DNA of 64,000 nt, taken from Bacteriovoracaceae bacterium. GTDB lineage: Bacteria > Bdellovibrionota > Bacteriovoracia > Bacteriovoracales > Bacteriovoracaceae. Made by a program: the position numbers and the translations under genes. Below the pieces are notes generated by a model. That model ran no database searches and was not told where the DNA came from. It was given only the letters and a program-made list of their open reading frames with translations. Below are positions 1 through 10,120 of the stretch, one piece after another. The stretch covers positions 377,464 to 441,463 of the forward strand of contig JABFRR010000008.1 in NCBI GenBank assembly GCA_013141065.1, in the 5' to 3' direction. Within the stretch, counting starts at the first letter, position 1; each line of letters starts with the position of its first letter.

Positions 1-795
1 TTCAACAAGATCTTTTTTTGCCAAAAAGAATAAATGGATTTGACCGTTTATTGTCACAGGTGAAGTAATAGAGCCTTCATCAGTTTCTTTGAGCATGTTT
101 TTTAGATCAGGAGTTAAGCCCTCTTCTGTTATATCGTCGAGGTTTGAAACATTAAGGGTTGAGTAAGCTTCAGGTAAAATCCCACTCGAACGGTATTGTT
201 TTATGATGTTTTCAAAAACACCCTTGGCCGGCTTAGATTTAACTTCAGACGGAAAGGCATAATCAACAAGCGAGTATTTAAAATTCATTCGAGAGTCTTT
301 AATGTTATTTTTAAAGTATGTATTTTTAACATCTTGTTCAGAAATTGAAATCATTGGTGAAATAACTCTGTTAATAAAATAACTATGCTCTATCGCCTCT
401 CTTAGTGTTTCAAAGTATTCATCAAAAGATGTACCTTGTTGTTTTAAAAAGCCCATCAGCGACTTCCGATCAACACCTAGTCGCTCTTGGTTAGCTTTAA
501 TTTGTGCTTCAACTTGATCATCAGTAATTGTATATCCGATATCTGCCAACTTAGAACGAATGAGAAATTTATTAATTGATACTTGAAGAATTTCTTGGCT
601 GGTGAAAGATGACTTATTATAAATCATCGGTGCGACACTTCTTTTAATCGCCAAATTATTTGCAGTTCGATTGATCTGAGAAAGAGTAATAATGTTGTCA
701 TCAACGATCGCGACAATCTTATCGAGGAGCTTTGCTTCTACTTCAAGTGAAAATAAAATTAGAGTGTAAGATATAAAGTGTAAAACGTATTTCAT
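1..795 (-). CDS. SurA-like periplasmic peptidyl-prolyl isomerase/chaperone, partial (3' end outside window)
   Basis: This frame is open from an ATG at 795 leftward to the window edge, so it is absent from the ORF track; 265 codons are visible. It starts with a hydrophobic signal peptide (MKYVLHFISYTLILFSLEVEA), followed by KLLDKIVAIVDDNIITLSQI, the hallmark start of the SurA N-terminal domain, and a helical SurA_N-like region to about residue 150. A parvulin-like stretch (GSITSPVTINGQIHLFFLAK) begins near the cut. SurA proteins escort outer-membrane proteins through the periplasm. It lies 89 bp downstream of the other PPIase gene on the same strand, so the two probably share the mfd-side operon. 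The family call is good; the exact domain content beyond the cut is unknown. Confidence 0.8.
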   Translation of the reverse strand, partial: MKYVLHFISYTLILFSLEVEAKLLDKIVAIVDDNIITLSQINRTANNLAIKRSVAPMIYNKSSFTSQEILQVSINKFLIRSKLADIGYTITDDQVEAQIKANQERLGVDRKSLMGFLKQQGTSFDEYFETLREAIEHSYFINRVISPMISISEQDVKNTYFKNNIKDSRMNFKYSLVDYAFPSEVKSKPAKGVFENIIKQYRSSGILPEAYSTLNVSNLDDITEEGLTPDLKNMLKETDEGSITSPVTINGQIHLFFLAKKDLVE

Positions 796-884
796 ATAGA
801 CCTTCTCTTAGGAGCTTTTAATTCAAGCCATTAAGAGTAAGTTATATGATTTTACTACGCAAGTCGCAAGATCTAAAAGCTAAG

Positions 885-1730
885 CTATTTTAAGAATTCT
901 TTATTAATCTTAATTTGGGCAGTTTTACGTGCTTCAGCATGGTAACTATCAATAATTTTGTCACGCTTAATATCATAGACAATTTTCTTATAAAGCGCTG
1001 GATCTACTTCTTTCCATTCTCTAACGCCTAAAACTTTAATGATATGATAGCCAAATTGCGTTCTTATAGGAGAAGAAATGAAACCGTTTGGTTTGCCATT
1101 AATTGCCTTGAAGTATTCTGGGGCGTATTTAACGGCCGGTAAATAACCCAAGTCTCCAGCAGCAGGTGCAGTTGAACTTTGAGAGTATTTATTAGCTAGC
1201 TCTGGCCAGTCTTGAGGCTTGGCTTGAAGTTGTTTGTAGATTTCAAGGGATTTTTTCATTGCTTCTTCTGTTTCAGCTTTATCTGGAACAACTCTTACTC
1301 TAAGAAGAATATGTGCTGTACGGTATTCTTTAAATTTTGAGTAATACTCCTGAGCCTCTTTGTCTGTAACAGTAATACCTTGAAGCTTTTTTTCTAGATC
1401 TTTAGAAATTTGAGCGTGGTATAGAACATCTTCCATCTTGTATTTTACGATAGGGTCATTCTGCAAATTAGTGTCTTTTGCTTTTTTAACTCCGATTTCT
1501 CTATTGATAATATCGTAAATAACTTTTTCCTTAGTTACTACCTTATCTGAGACGTACATTAAATTTTGTTCAAAAGCCTGATCTAGCTGGCCTTTTTTTA
1601 TTTCAATACCGTTTACAACGGCTACGACAGCATCTGTATTTGATGTTTTTGAATTAGTCACTGGCTCTTGAGAGTTGGCTACAGTTGCTAGAAGCATTGA
1701 TACGATGACTAAAGATTTCGATGTTTTCAT
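885..1730 (-). CDS. Parvulin-type (PpiC/rotamase) peptidyl-prolyl cis-trans isomerase, exported
   Basis: The 281-residue protein begins with a signal peptide (MKTSKSLVIVSMLLATVANS). Next come an N-terminal SurA_N/PrsA-like helical segment (VVAVVNGIEIKKGQLDQAF) and a parvulin domain at about residues 135-240. Parvulin signatures visible are YRTAHILLRV, LANKYSQSST, GDLGYLP and SPIRTQFGYHIIKV. It should catalyse proline isomerisation and assist folding of exported proteins in the periplasm or at the outer membrane. It sits between mfd and a SurA-like gene, all leftward. Two adjacent foldases of the same superfamily suggest specialised chaperones for envelope proteins. Confidence 0.88.
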   Translation of the reverse strand: MKTSKSLVIVSMLLATVANSQEPVTNSKTSNTDAVVAVVNGIEIKKGQLDQAFEQNLMYVSDKVVTKEKVIYDIINREIGVKKAKDTNLQNDPIVKYKMEDVLYHAQISKDLEKKLQGITVTDKEAQEYYSKFKEYRTAHILLRVRVVPDKAETEEAMKKSLEIYKQLQAKPQDWPELANKYSQSSTAPAAGDLGYLPAVKYAPEYFKAINGKPNGFISSPIRTQFGYHIIKVLGVREWKEVDPALYKKIVYDIKRDKIIDSYHAEARKTAQIKINKEFLK

Positions 1731-1814
1731 CTCAGTTTTCCTCAGAAAGTTAATTTAACAATTCATTACTAATTCTAATAATAACAGAATTTTAAAAAAG
1801 CGATAAAAAATAAA

Positions 1815-4800
1815 TTAGGTTGGACTTAATTGTCCACCGATGTCTTTTGAAAACTTGAGTAAATCATTTTGTGTAATGGAGGTTTTATGATTGTAGATTA
1901 CTCTGTAATCTGGAGTAAATTGATAGATTTTTGGTCTGGAAATGAAAAAGTTTACAACTTTATCTCTCAATTCGGAATTCGATTCTAAGTATTGCTTGTC
2001 AAATTTTAGGGTAATAGCTGAGCCACCTACTTGAACTGACTTAAGACCTAGGGTTTGTAGCTGAATGCGTGTTTCTAATACGGTAAATAAATTCGAAAGT
2101 TCTTCACTGAAGACTCCATAAACGTCTTGGAACTCTTCTCGGATATTTTCTAGAAGTAATTGTGTTTCACAGTTAGATAGTCGTTTGTATTGCTTAAGTC
2201 TCTCACCAGCATCTTTAATATAATGATTAGGAATAAATGCAGGAAATGGAGTGATGATTTCAATATCTTTTTTGATTAACTTTCTTTCTCCACGCAGTTC
2301 ATGAATAGCATCTTTTAATAATTCCATATAAAGCTCTAGTCCCACAGCTTCCACGTGACCAGATTGTGTTGCACCTAAGATATCACCTGCTCCGCGAATC
2401 TCTAAGTCAACAGAGGCAATATTGAAACCCGAACCCATATCAGCATAGGTTTGAAGTGCATGTAGTCTTTTTTGTGCAATTTCAGAAATCTCTCTCATTC
2501 TCGGAACAACTAAATAAGCATAGGCTTTTTTATCAGAGCGTCCAATTCGGCCGCGCAACTGATGAAGCTGTGCAAGTCCATAAGTATCTGCACGGTCTAT
2601 AATCATTGTATTGGCATTGGGGATATCTATCCCTGATTCAATAATGGTCGTTGCGATTAAAACCTGATAAGTACCGTTATAAAAAGAATTAATTCTGTCT
2701 TCAAGTTCTCGTTCACCCATCTGCCCGTGAGCGAATGTAATTTTTGCCTCTGGAACGAGTTCGCGGATACTGGCCGCATAATCTTCAATGTCGTGAACTT
2801 TGTTATGTACTAAAAAGACCTGACCACCTCTTTGTAGTTCTTTTTGTATAGCAGCCTGAATCGTCAATTCATCTTCTTTAATCACGTATGTTTTTATCGA
2901 TTGTCGCCTAGGAGGTGGTGTTTTTATAAGGGAAAGATCTCTTAAACCCAAAAATGCCATTTGCAGAGTTCGAGGAATTGGTGTTGCGGTTAAAGTAAGA
3001 AAATCAACAGAAGCCTTCATCAGTTTTAATTTTTCTTTATGGCCAACACCAAAACGTTGTTCTTCATCGACGATAACGAGGCCAAGATCACTGAACTTTA
3101 ATTTATCTGATAAAAGTTTATGAGTGCCTATGAGAATATCAACTTCACCACGAGCTGTTTTTTCGAGAATTTCTTTAGATTCTTTGGCAGATTTAAAGCG
3201 AGAAATAAATTCAATGCGCACAGGAAATTCTTTAAATCTTTTTGTAAAAGAATTAAAATGCTGAAGTGCCAAAATTGTTGTAGGGACTAAAATCGCAACT
3301 TGCTTTTTATCTTCCACGGCTTTGAACGCAGCCCTCATTGCAACTTCAGTTTTACCAAAACCAACATCACCACAAACAAGATAATCCATGGGAACAGGCT
3401 TTTGCATACATTCAAGTACGTCTTCGATAGCGCGAGCTTGGTCTGGAGTTTCTTCAAATGGAAAAGCAAGTTCAAACTCTTTATACAAATGATCGGGTGG
3501 TGAAAATGCATAAGCCGATGATGATTGCCTTTCAGCTTGAAGCTTCAAGAGGTCAAAAGCTAAGATTTTTGCGGAATTTCGAGCTCTTGCTTTTAAGGCT
3601 TGAAACTTATTAGTTCTTAAGCTGTCAGATTTTAAACCGGCAGTAGCGTCAGCATGCTTTTGAATGAGATTTAATTTATAAACTGGAACGTAAACCTTAT
3701 CACTTTCGGCATATTTTAAAACTAGGAAATCGCTTTTGTCTCCAGCTATATCTAAAGACTCGAGACCAGCATACACGCCTACGCCGTACTCACTGTGAAT
3801 TACATAATCACCAACTTTTAGAGTAGAAAGTTGTTCCGCAAATAAATCGAGATCAACTTTTTTATGTTTTTGAACTTTAGATTTTTTAGCAGCAAATAAA
3901 TCGCCATCAGTAATGATCAGAAAGTTTTCACTTTCATAATAAAACCCTTCAGAAACTCTAAAGGGAAGAAATGAGATTCGATTTTTTAAATCAGTTGGGT
4001 AATTTTGCAACTCAATGAGGTGTTGAATTTCTTGCCTTGAAGAATCACTATAAGAAGAAAAAAAGAGACGTCCTTGAAATTGAAAATGTTTTTTAATAAA
4101 ATCAAGTGCAGCTATAATGTAATCAGGTTTAGATAAAGTTGGATTTATATGTTCATTAAGAAAAGTTTTAGTTTTAACCAGTCTTAAGTCGACAGAGTCC
4201 CCCATTTCACCAAAGGACATATTTAAATTGAGTTGGTTTACGAGAATTGTCTTTTGGGATTCTAATTTTGAGATAAAATCAAAATTATATATTTTATGAA
4301 ATTCAGGGAGAATGTTTTCACTGTTAAGATTAATTTCAGTATTTTCAAAATCAGTTCTGAGCATCTCTACAAATTCGAGATGCGCCCTATTTGTTTGATT
4401 AGAATTTAAAACAAATGTTAACGTGTCTTCGAAAGGAAAATAATCTAAAAGTGAACCAGGGTGCTTGAAAAAAAGTGGCAAGTAAGCTGGGTAATTTTCA
4501 AAAAGCAGGCCATCGCTTAATCGATTAAAGAGAGCTTTTCTAAATTCAAATTTATTTTTAAATGCTGGGCCAGGTTGTGGCAAGTTCTCTCGAAGTGTGA
4601 CCGAAAAATCACCTTGAGCTAAAATGCCTGCAGCTGGAGAAATACAAACTTTTTCAACTGGAGATTCTCTTAACGTTTTTTGAGTTTCAAGATCTATTGG
4701 AAAAATAGTTTCTATCAAGTCATCAAAATACGAAAGTCTTACAGGATAGGCACCAACTGGAAAAATATCAAAAATTTGACCCTTTTGAATAAAAGTTCCC

Positions 4801-5327
4801 GGCTCTTCAACCGAAGTTGCAGAAGAATAACCCATTGCCACAAGTTTTTTAGCTAAATCAAAAGGTGAGATGATGTCGTCAGTTTTGAGTTCAAAGCTGT
4901 GATCATTAAAAAAACTACGCGGTGGAGTTTTTAGCGAAAGTGCTTCAAACGAAGTGATGAGTATAAATTTATTTTGCTTGAAATTAAATCTATTGAGTCT
5001 GCTGAGAACTTCGAGCCTGTCGTAAAAATTCTTCTCAGAAGAAATAACGCCCGAGTATAAAGAGGCTTCAAGTCCCGGATAAAACAATACTTCTACCATT
5101 TTACTACCGACTACTGGCTGCAGTGAGTTGTAGAAATCTTCGGCTTCATCGTTACTAGAAGTAATAATCAACTGAGACTTTTTTAAAAATAGATTCGCAT
5201 TTTCTCTCAAGAAAGAATTGAAGATGAAAGACCATTGATCTGTACTTGCACCGTATAAATTTAATGGAGAGGAAGAATTCTCATCCCAATTTATAATTTT
5301 TTGAAGCAGGGAATTAAAGTGACTCAT
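1815..5327 (-). CDS. mfd: Transcription-repair coupling factor Mfd
   Basis: At 1170 residues this is full length for Mfd. The N-terminal third resembles the UvrB-like module. A CarD-like RNA-polymerase-interaction domain follows at about residues 495-560 (LKVGDYVIHSEYGVGVYAGL). Then comes the SF2 translocase with Walker A (CGDVGFGKTEVAMRAA, near residue 654), DEEQ box (VIVDEEQRFGVGHKEK, near 755), TATPIPRT, and the C-terminal helicase motifs (IIESGIDIPNANT, QLRGRIGRSDKKAYAY). The TRCF C-terminal domain closes the protein. Mfd removes stalled RNA polymerase and recruits UvrA to lesions. It is divergent from the nuo operon across a 98-bp gap. Confidence 0.97.
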   Translation of the reverse strand: MSHFNSLLQKIINWDENSSSPLNLYGASTDQWSFIFNSFLRENANLFLKKSQLIITSSNDEAEDFYNSLQPVVGSKMVEVLFYPGLEASLYSGVISSEKNFYDRLEVLSRLNRFNFKQNKFILITSFEALSLKTPPRSFFNDHSFELKTDDIISPFDLAKKLVAMGYSSATSVEEPGTFIQKGQIFDIFPVGAYPVRLSYFDDLIETIFPIDLETQKTLRESPVEKVCISPAAGILAQGDFSVTLRENLPQPGPAFKNKFEFRKALFNRLSDGLLFENYPAYLPLFFKHPGSLLDYFPFEDTLTFVLNSNQTNRAHLEFVEMLRTDFENTEINLNSENILPEFHKIYNFDFISKLESQKTILVNQLNLNMSFGEMGDSVDLRLVKTKTFLNEHINPTLSKPDYIIAALDFIKKHFQFQGRLFFSSYSDSSRQEIQHLIELQNYPTDLKNRISFLPFRVSEGFYYESENFLIITDGDLFAAKKSKVQKHKKVDLDLFAEQLSTLKVGDYVIHSEYGVGVYAGLESLDIAGDKSDFLVLKYAESDKVYVPVYKLNLIQKHADATAGLKSDSLRTNKFQALKARARNSAKILAFDLLKLQAERQSSSAYAFSPPDHLYKEFELAFPFEETPDQARAIEDVLECMQKPVPMDYLVCGDVGFGKTEVAMRAAFKAVEDKKQVAILVPTTILALQHFNSFTKRFKEFPVRIEFISRFKSAKESKEILEKTARGEVDILIGTHKLLSDKLKFSDLGLVIVDEEQRFGVGHKEKLKLMKASVDFLTLTATPIPRTLQMAFLGLRDLSLIKTPPPRRQSIKTYVIKEDELTIQAAIQKELQRGGQVFLVHNKVHDIEDYAASIRELVPEAKITFAHGQMGERELEDRINSFYNGTYQVLIATTIIESGIDIPNANTMIIDRADTYGLAQLHQLRGRIGRSDKKAYAYLVVPRMREISEIAQKRLHALQTYADMGSGFNIASVDLEIRGAGDILGATQSGHVEAVGLELYMELLKDAIHELRGERKLIKKDIEIITPFPAFIPNHYIKDAGERLKQYKRLSNCETQLLLENIREEFQDVYGVFSEELSNLFTVLETRIQLQTLGLKSVQVGGSAITLKFDKQYLESNSELRDKVVNFFISRPKIYQFTPDYRVIYNHKTSITQNDLLKFSKDIGGQLSPT

Positions 5328-5425
5328 AATACATCATTAGAACAAAACAAACTATTTCCAAGATATTATATTTTCGTGTAATCTAAGGAAACTAAAAAAT
5401 TGGATTTTTTATCTCGGAGATCAAG
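5328..5425 (+). promoter_or_regulatory. mfd/nuo divergent intergenic region with nuoA1 ribosome-binding site
   Basis: This 98-bp AT-rich gap must hold the promoter for the rightward nuo operon and probably the leftward mfd promoter. A GGAGA ribosome-binding site lies five bases before the nuoA1 ATG. TATTATATT about 60 bp upstream is a candidate -10-like element, but no convincing -35 was assigned. Confidence 0.4.
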
Positions 5426-5854
5426 ATGTCGACTTTAAATCTAGACGTCTACATGCCGATCGTAATTTTAATTGCGCTCGCGCTACTTGTGGCAGGTGGA
5501 TCGTTATTTTTGGGTAGTTTAATACGCCCACAACATCCAAACAAGCTCAAGGAGACTGCATATGAATGTGGTGAAGAGCCAGTGGGTTCAGCTTGGGCAA
5601 ATTTTAACGTAAGATTTTACGTCGTTGCACTTATTTTTATTATTTTTGATGTTGAAAGTGCACTTATGTTTCCAGTTGCAGCTGTTTTTAAAAAATTTAA
5701 CGAAATTGGTCTCGGTGGAACACTGTTAATGTCAATTCTGACTTTCGTTTCGGTTCTTGTAGCTGGAATTGTTTACTGTTGGAAAAAAGGCGATCTTGAT
5801 TGGGTTAAAAGTTTTAATCAAACAAATCAACCAACAATTGCGAAAAAGGATTAG
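5426..5854 (+). CDS. nuoA: NADH-quinone oxidoreductase subunit A, set 1
   Basis: The 142-residue protein has three membrane segments. It carries the NuoA/ND3 loop YECGEEPVGSAWANFNVRFY, including the conserved YECG cysteine of the mitochondrial/alphaproteobacterial type, followed by FIIFDVESALMFP with the conserved acidic pair in the second membrane helix. NuoA is part of the complex I membrane arm near the quinone site. It is the first gene of a 14-gene nuo run and is followed two bases later by nuoH. It differs from the second NuoA at 13144, which has YESG. Confidence 0.93.
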   Translation: MSTLNLDVYMPIVILIALALLVAGGSLFLGSLIRPQHPNKLKETAYECGEEPVGSAWANFNVRFYVVALIFIIFDVESALMFPVAAVFKKFNEIGLGGTLLMSILTFVSVLVAGIVYCWKKGDLDWVKSFNQTNQPTIAKKD

Positions 5855-5856
5855 GG

Positions 5857-7050
5857 ATGAATTCAACTGTAGTTTCATATTTTTCACAATCGAATGAATT
5901 TCAAAACGTCACAAATTGGTTGACTCAAATATTGGGATTCAATGCTTCATCTTTAGTGGCTTTTATTATCTTTGCAGTTTTTTCTTTGATCATCGTTGGT
6001 GCAATGGCAACAATCGGTGGCCTTGGTACTTATGCTGAAAGAAAAATTTCTGCAGATCTTCAAGCCAGAATTGGACCAAACCGCGTAGGGCCCTTCGGTA
6101 TCCTTCAGTTTCTAGCCGATGGTGTGAAGATGATCTTGAAAGAAGATATCGTCACAACAAATGCAGATAGATTTACATTTAATCTTGCACCTGTACTTTG
6201 CCTCGTGGGAGTGTTTGCAACTTTAGCGGTTGTTCCCTACTCGAGTGGATTTATGCTTGCAGATTTAAACGTGGGAATTTTTTACTTAGTGGGAATGGCT
6301 TCGCTGGTTGGTGTCGGTGTTTTCTTGGGTGGATATGCATCGAATTCGAAATGGTCAATGTTGGGTGGAATGAGAGGGGCTTCGCAAATTATTTCTTATG
6401 AAATTCCAGCGACACTTTCAATTATCGCTATTGTTTTACTGGCCGGAGGTCTATCAATGAAAACATTAATTGATGGCCAAGGTGGCGCACCTCAAGATTG
6501 GTATATTTTCCACAATCCTTTTGCTTTCATGGGATTTTTTGTTTACTTCATTTCAGCTCTAGCTGAAACAAATAGAGCTCCATTTGACTTACCAGAAGCA
6601 GAGTCTGAGCTTGTATCAGGTTACCATACAGAATATACCGGAATGAAGTTTGGTCTTTTTGCACTGGCAGAATACATTGAAGTTTTTGTTGTTTGTGGTG
6701 TAGCTGTAGCTCTTTTCTTGGGTGGATACAAAGTTCCATTTGACTTAGGCTCTGGTCAAATTCTCGTTGAAAAATTAGGCCTTGATGGAATGCTTGCTCA
6801 AAACATTGGTCAGTTTTTAGAACTAGGTTCTTTTTTTACAAAAACATTACTTCTTTATTACGTCGTAATCTGGGTTCGCTGGACTCTACCTCGCTTGCGA
6901 GTTGACCAGTTGATGACTCTTTGTTGGAAATACCTAACTCCCATTGCACTTGTTAACCTCATTGGTTGTGCAGTTTGGATGTATGCATTTAATGGAAAAT
7001 CAATTTTTGCTTTAATTTTTCACGCAGCTGGATCAGCTGGCGGACATTAA
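5857..7050 (+). CDS. nuoH: NADH-quinone oxidoreductase subunit H, set 1
   Basis: The 397-residue multi-pass protein has the signature GTYAERKISADLQARIGPNR and VGPFGILQFLADGVKM, then ETNRAPFDLPEAESELVSGY and YHTEYTGMKFGLFALAEY, which form the NuoH quinone-cavity and E-channel region. NuoH links the peripheral arm to the proton-pumping antiporter-like subunits. It is longer than the second copy, with extra N-terminal and C-terminal residues. It is co-transcribed with nuoA1 by spacing and orientation. Confidence 0.95.
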   Translation: MNSTVVSYFSQSNEFQNVTNWLTQILGFNASSLVAFIIFAVFSLIIVGAMATIGGLGTYAERKISADLQARIGPNRVGPFGILQFLADGVKMILKEDIVTTNADRFTFNLAPVLCLVGVFATLAVVPYSSGFMLADLNVGIFYLVGMASLVGVGVFLGGYASNSKWSMLGGMRGASQIISYEIPATLSIIAIVLLAGGLSMKTLIDGQGGAPQDWYIFHNPFAFMGFFVYFISALAETNRAPFDLPEAESELVSGYHTEYTGMKFGLFALAEYIEVFVVCGVAVALFLGGYKVPFDLGSGQILVEKLGLDGMLAQNIGQFLELGSFFTKTLLLYYVVIWVRWTLPRLRVDQLMTLCWKYLTPIALVNLIGCAVWMYAFNGKSIFALIFHAAGSAGGH

Positions 7051-7071
7051 TAGGGCGATAAGGAGAATATT

Positions 7072-7608
7072 GTGTTTGCAAATACACTTTTTTTGGCTTC
7101 AGCATGTCTCACAATTGGTGGAGCAATCGCTGTCGTATATAGTAAAAACTTAATGCATGCGTGTATTTATCTACTTGCTTCACTCTTTGGAGTAGCAGGT
7201 CTTTATACTTGTATAGGTGCAGACTTTCTTGCAGCAACTCAATTAGTTGTTTATGCCGGCGGTGTCGTTATTCTTATGTTATTTGCCATTATGTTAACGG
7301 GTGGAACTTCAAACAAAGTTAATCGCTTTGGCCTTGAAAAAATTCCAGCAATGGGAAATAAAAAAACATTCTTTATAGCAAGTTTTGCAGCAGTAGTTTC
7401 TGCAATGATTATTGTAAAAATTCTTATACCGGTACTAAAGCAAAATCCAAGTTCTGCACTTTCACCCAATGAGCCAACGGTAGAAAGACTTGGAACACTT
7501 TTGGCAACGGATCACATTTTAGCTTTTGAAATCTCATCGGTTTTATTGCTCGGGGCCCTAGTTGGTGCAGCGGTAATTTCAAGACCAAGGAAAGAAATCC
7601 ATGATTAG
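7072..7608 (+). CDS. nuoJ: NADH-quinone oxidoreductase subunit J, set 1
   Basis: This 178-residue membrane protein starts at GTG, preceded by AAGGAG. The NuoJ signature is LVVYAGGVVILMLFAIMLTGG in TM3. The C-terminal segment FEISSVLLLGALVGAAVIS is also typical. It forms part of the proton path between NuoH and NuoK. Its last eight bases overlap nuoK, which suggests translational coupling. Confidence 0.92.
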   Translation: MFANTLFLASACLTIGGAIAVVYSKNLMHACIYLLASLFGVAGLYTCIGADFLAATQLVVYAGGVVILMLFAIMLTGGTSNKVNRFGLEKIPAMGNKKTFFIASFAAVVSAMIIVKILIPVLKQNPSSALSPNEPTVERLGTLLATDHILAFEISSVLLLGALVGAAVISRPRKEIHD

Positions 7609-7906
7609 TTTAAGCTCGTACTTATTTATCTCACTAGTCTTATTTCTATGTGGAATATTTGTGATGGTTGCTAGAAAAAACATCATTGCAATTTTACTTG
7701 GAATTGAACTTATTTTAAATGCATCGGCTTTAAATTTTGCAGCTTACACAAAGTTTCTTAACAATAATTTAGAAGGTCATATAATGAGCCTTTTTATTAT
7801 CGTTATTGCTGCGGCAGAAGCGGCAGTCGGCTTAGGAATTGTCATAAGATTTTTCCAACTTAGAGAAAGTATCCATATAGATGATGCTTCTACATTACAG
7901 AATTAA
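7601..7906 (+). CDS. nuoK: NADH-quinone oxidoreductase subunit K, set 1
   Basis: The 101-residue protein has three membrane helices with the NuoK motifs KNIIAILLGIELILNASALNF and IVIAAAEAAVGLGIVI. Each carries the buried glutamate expected for proton transfer. The start overlaps nuoJ by eight bases. Confidence 0.94.
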   Translation: MISLSSYLFISLVLFLCGIFVMVARKNIIAILLGIELILNASALNFAAYTKFLNNNLEGHIMSLFIIVIAAAEAAVGLGIVIRFFQLRESIHIDDASTLQN

Positions 7907-7929
7907 AATAAGGATAGGATAAAGAAACC

Positions 7930-10086
7930 ATGGATTATACACTCACAACAGTTGCGCCCATTGTACTGCTTCCGTTTTTTGCATTTGTCATCAATGCATT
8001 TATTGTTAAGCGATTTACAAAACTTGCTGTCGGTATAAGTTGTGCAGCCATATTTGGCTCATTTCTTTACTCACTAAAAATCTTTATAGATTTTTTAAGC
8101 GTGTACTCAACAAATTATTACATTCATAAGGTTTTTACTTGGTTTGACTTAAGCGCAGGTGAACACCTCTTTAAAGTTAACATGGGTATTTATATCGATA
8201 ACATGACAGCAGTTATGTTGTTGATGGTAACAGGAGCGGCTACGCTTATTCATGTTTTCTCAACATGGTATATGCATGATGATCCACGATTTGGTCGATT
8301 TTTTGTGTATTTATCTCTTTTTACCTCGGCAATGCTGGGCTTAGTTCTTTCAGATAATCTTTTATCAGTTTTTATTTTTTGGGAATTAATGGGCTTTTGC
8401 TCTTATTCACTCATTGGTTTTTACTACGAAAAAGAAGGGGCTGGAAATGCCTCAATGAAAGCATTCATGACAACAAGGGTGGGAGATGTTTTTTTCCTTC
8501 TTGGTATATTGGCCATTTGGTCTGTTGTTGGAAGCACAACTTTTGTCGATATGTACGCGGCTCTTGCAGCTGGAAAGTTAAATGGAATAATGATTTTAGG
8601 AATTCCATTAGCAACTTTTGCAGGATTTTCTGTATTTATGGGCACAATGGGAAAATCTGCTCAAGTTCCACTTCAAGTTTGGTTACCTGATGCTATGTGG
8701 GGACCAACACCATGTTCAGCATTAATTCACGCAGCCACAATGGTAGCGGCTGGTGTTTATCTCTCTTTAAGAATGTATCCAATTATGGAAGCTGGACACC
8801 TCACAACTTTCATTGCCTATATTGGAGCGATTACTGCTTTCGGAGCTGCAACAGTTGCTCTTGTTCAAACGGATATTAAAGCGGTTCTTGCCTACTCTAC
8901 TATTTCTCAACTTGGATACATGGTTATCGGAATTGGAGTTGGATCTTATAATGCTTCATTTATGCATTTAATAACTCACGCAGTTTTTAAAGCCTGTTTA
9001 TTTCTTTCGGCTGGGTCTGTTATTCACTCAATTCACTGCCAAGAAATGCCACAAATGGGTGGATTAAGAAAAAAATTACCTTACACATTTTTTGCAATGT
9101 TACTTTGTTGTTTTGCTATTGCCGGAGTACCTTTCTTCTCGGGATTTGTCTCTAAGGACAGAATTCTTGGTGATGCTTTAGTTATGGCTACAGAAAATAA
9201 AGCTTTCATCGGTGTAGCAATTCTTGGTTTCGGTGGCGCACTATTAACTGCATTTTACATGTTCAGAATGCTCTTTTTAACTTTCTTTGGAGAGCCTCGC
9301 GATCACCATATCTACGATCATGCGCACGAAGAACATATTGGATGGAACTCAAACGTTCCTCTACTTATACTTTCATTATTTACTTTGGGTTTATTTTATT
9401 CAGGATCATTTACAGGCCAAGGCGAAGTTAATCTTTTTGGTTCAAAGTATGAATGGTTTCAAACTTTAATTAAAAAACCAGAAGTTTCGACAGTTGCGCA
9501 GTTTACTGATTATCAACGTGAAGACTTAGGTATGACAGATACGAGAGATAAAGTTGCTCTTACTAAGGCGGCATATGATTCAACTTATGGCTTAAGTGAA
9601 GAAAAAGCTCACCATATTCACGTCGTACATAGAATTGGCGCTGTTTTATCTATCTTTATAGCATTCTTGGGAATCTTCTTAGCCTACTCGATGTACGTGA
9701 AGAAAACACTTAACCCAGGTTGGTGGACAAATAAGTTTGCTGCTTGGACAAGAGCTCTAAAAAATAAATATTATTTTGACGATCTCTACGTCGGAAAAAT
9801 AATTCAAAAAGGATTATTACCATTCAATGATTTGCTATCAAGATTTGACATGGGATTCTATGACAAATACGGTGTAGATGGATGGGCGACAGTCAATCGA
9901 TGGGCCTATAGTGTTTCTCGTTGGTTTGATAACAACATCGTTGATAGTGGTATGGTCGATGGAACTGGTGCTAGTGTTCGTTTGATGAACGTTGTGTTAA
10001 GAACAATACAGTCTGGAAGAGTTCAATTATACTTCATTGTTCTGATTGTTGTGTTAGCTAGTTATGTTTTAACTTTAAGATTTTAG
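7930..10086 (+). CDS. nuoL: NADH-quinone oxidoreductase subunit L, set 1
   Basis: The 718-residue antiporter-like subunit shows the TM5 glutamate in FWELMGFCSYSLIGFYYEK. It also has TM7-8 GKSAQVPLQVWLPDAM followed by WGPTPCSALIHAATMVAAG, and the TM12 lysine in FFSGFVSKDRIL. A C-terminal lateral helix and final membrane segment are present. NuoL is the distal proton pump of complex I. At the usual DAMEGPTP site the glutamate is tryptophan here. Confidence 0.95.
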   Translation: MDYTLTTVAPIVLLPFFAFVINAFIVKRFTKLAVGISCAAIFGSFLYSLKIFIDFLSVYSTNYYIHKVFTWFDLSAGEHLFKVNMGIYIDNMTAVMLLMVTGAATLIHVFSTWYMHDDPRFGRFFVYLSLFTSAMLGLVLSDNLLSVFIFWELMGFCSYSLIGFYYEKEGAGNASMKAFMTTRVGDVFFLLGILAIWSVVGSTTFVDMYAALAAGKLNGIMILGIPLATFAGFSVFMGTMGKSAQVPLQVWLPDAMWGPTPCSALIHAATMVAAGVYLSLRMYPIMEAGHLTTFIAYIGAITAFGAATVALVQTDIKAVLAYSTISQLGYMVIGIGVGSYNASFMHLITHAVFKACLFLSAGSVIHSIHCQEMPQMGGLRKKLPYTFFAMLLCCFAIAGVPFFSGFVSKDRILGDALVMATENKAFIGVAILGFGGALLTAFYMFRMLFLTFFGEPRDHHIYDHAHEEHIGWNSNVPLLILSLFTLGLFYSGSFTGQGEVNLFGSKYEWFQTLIKKPEVSTVAQFTDYQREDLGMTDTRDKVALTKAAYDSTYGLSEEKAHHIHVVHRIGAVLSIFIAFLGIFLAYSMYVKKTLNPGWWTNKFAAWTRALKNKYYFDDLYVGKIIQKGLLPFNDLLSRFDMGFYDKYGVDGWATVNRWAYSVSRWFDNNIVDSGMVDGTGASVRLMNVVLRTIQSGRVQLYFIVLIVVLASYVLTLRF

Positions 10087-10120
10087 TTTTTATATAGTAA
10101 CTTTTCTAAGGAGATGACCG

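Noticed and set aside
3300-3503. 67-residue ORF antisense to mfd
   Set aside because: It lies inside the mfd coding region on the other strand and has no RBS or recognisable motif.
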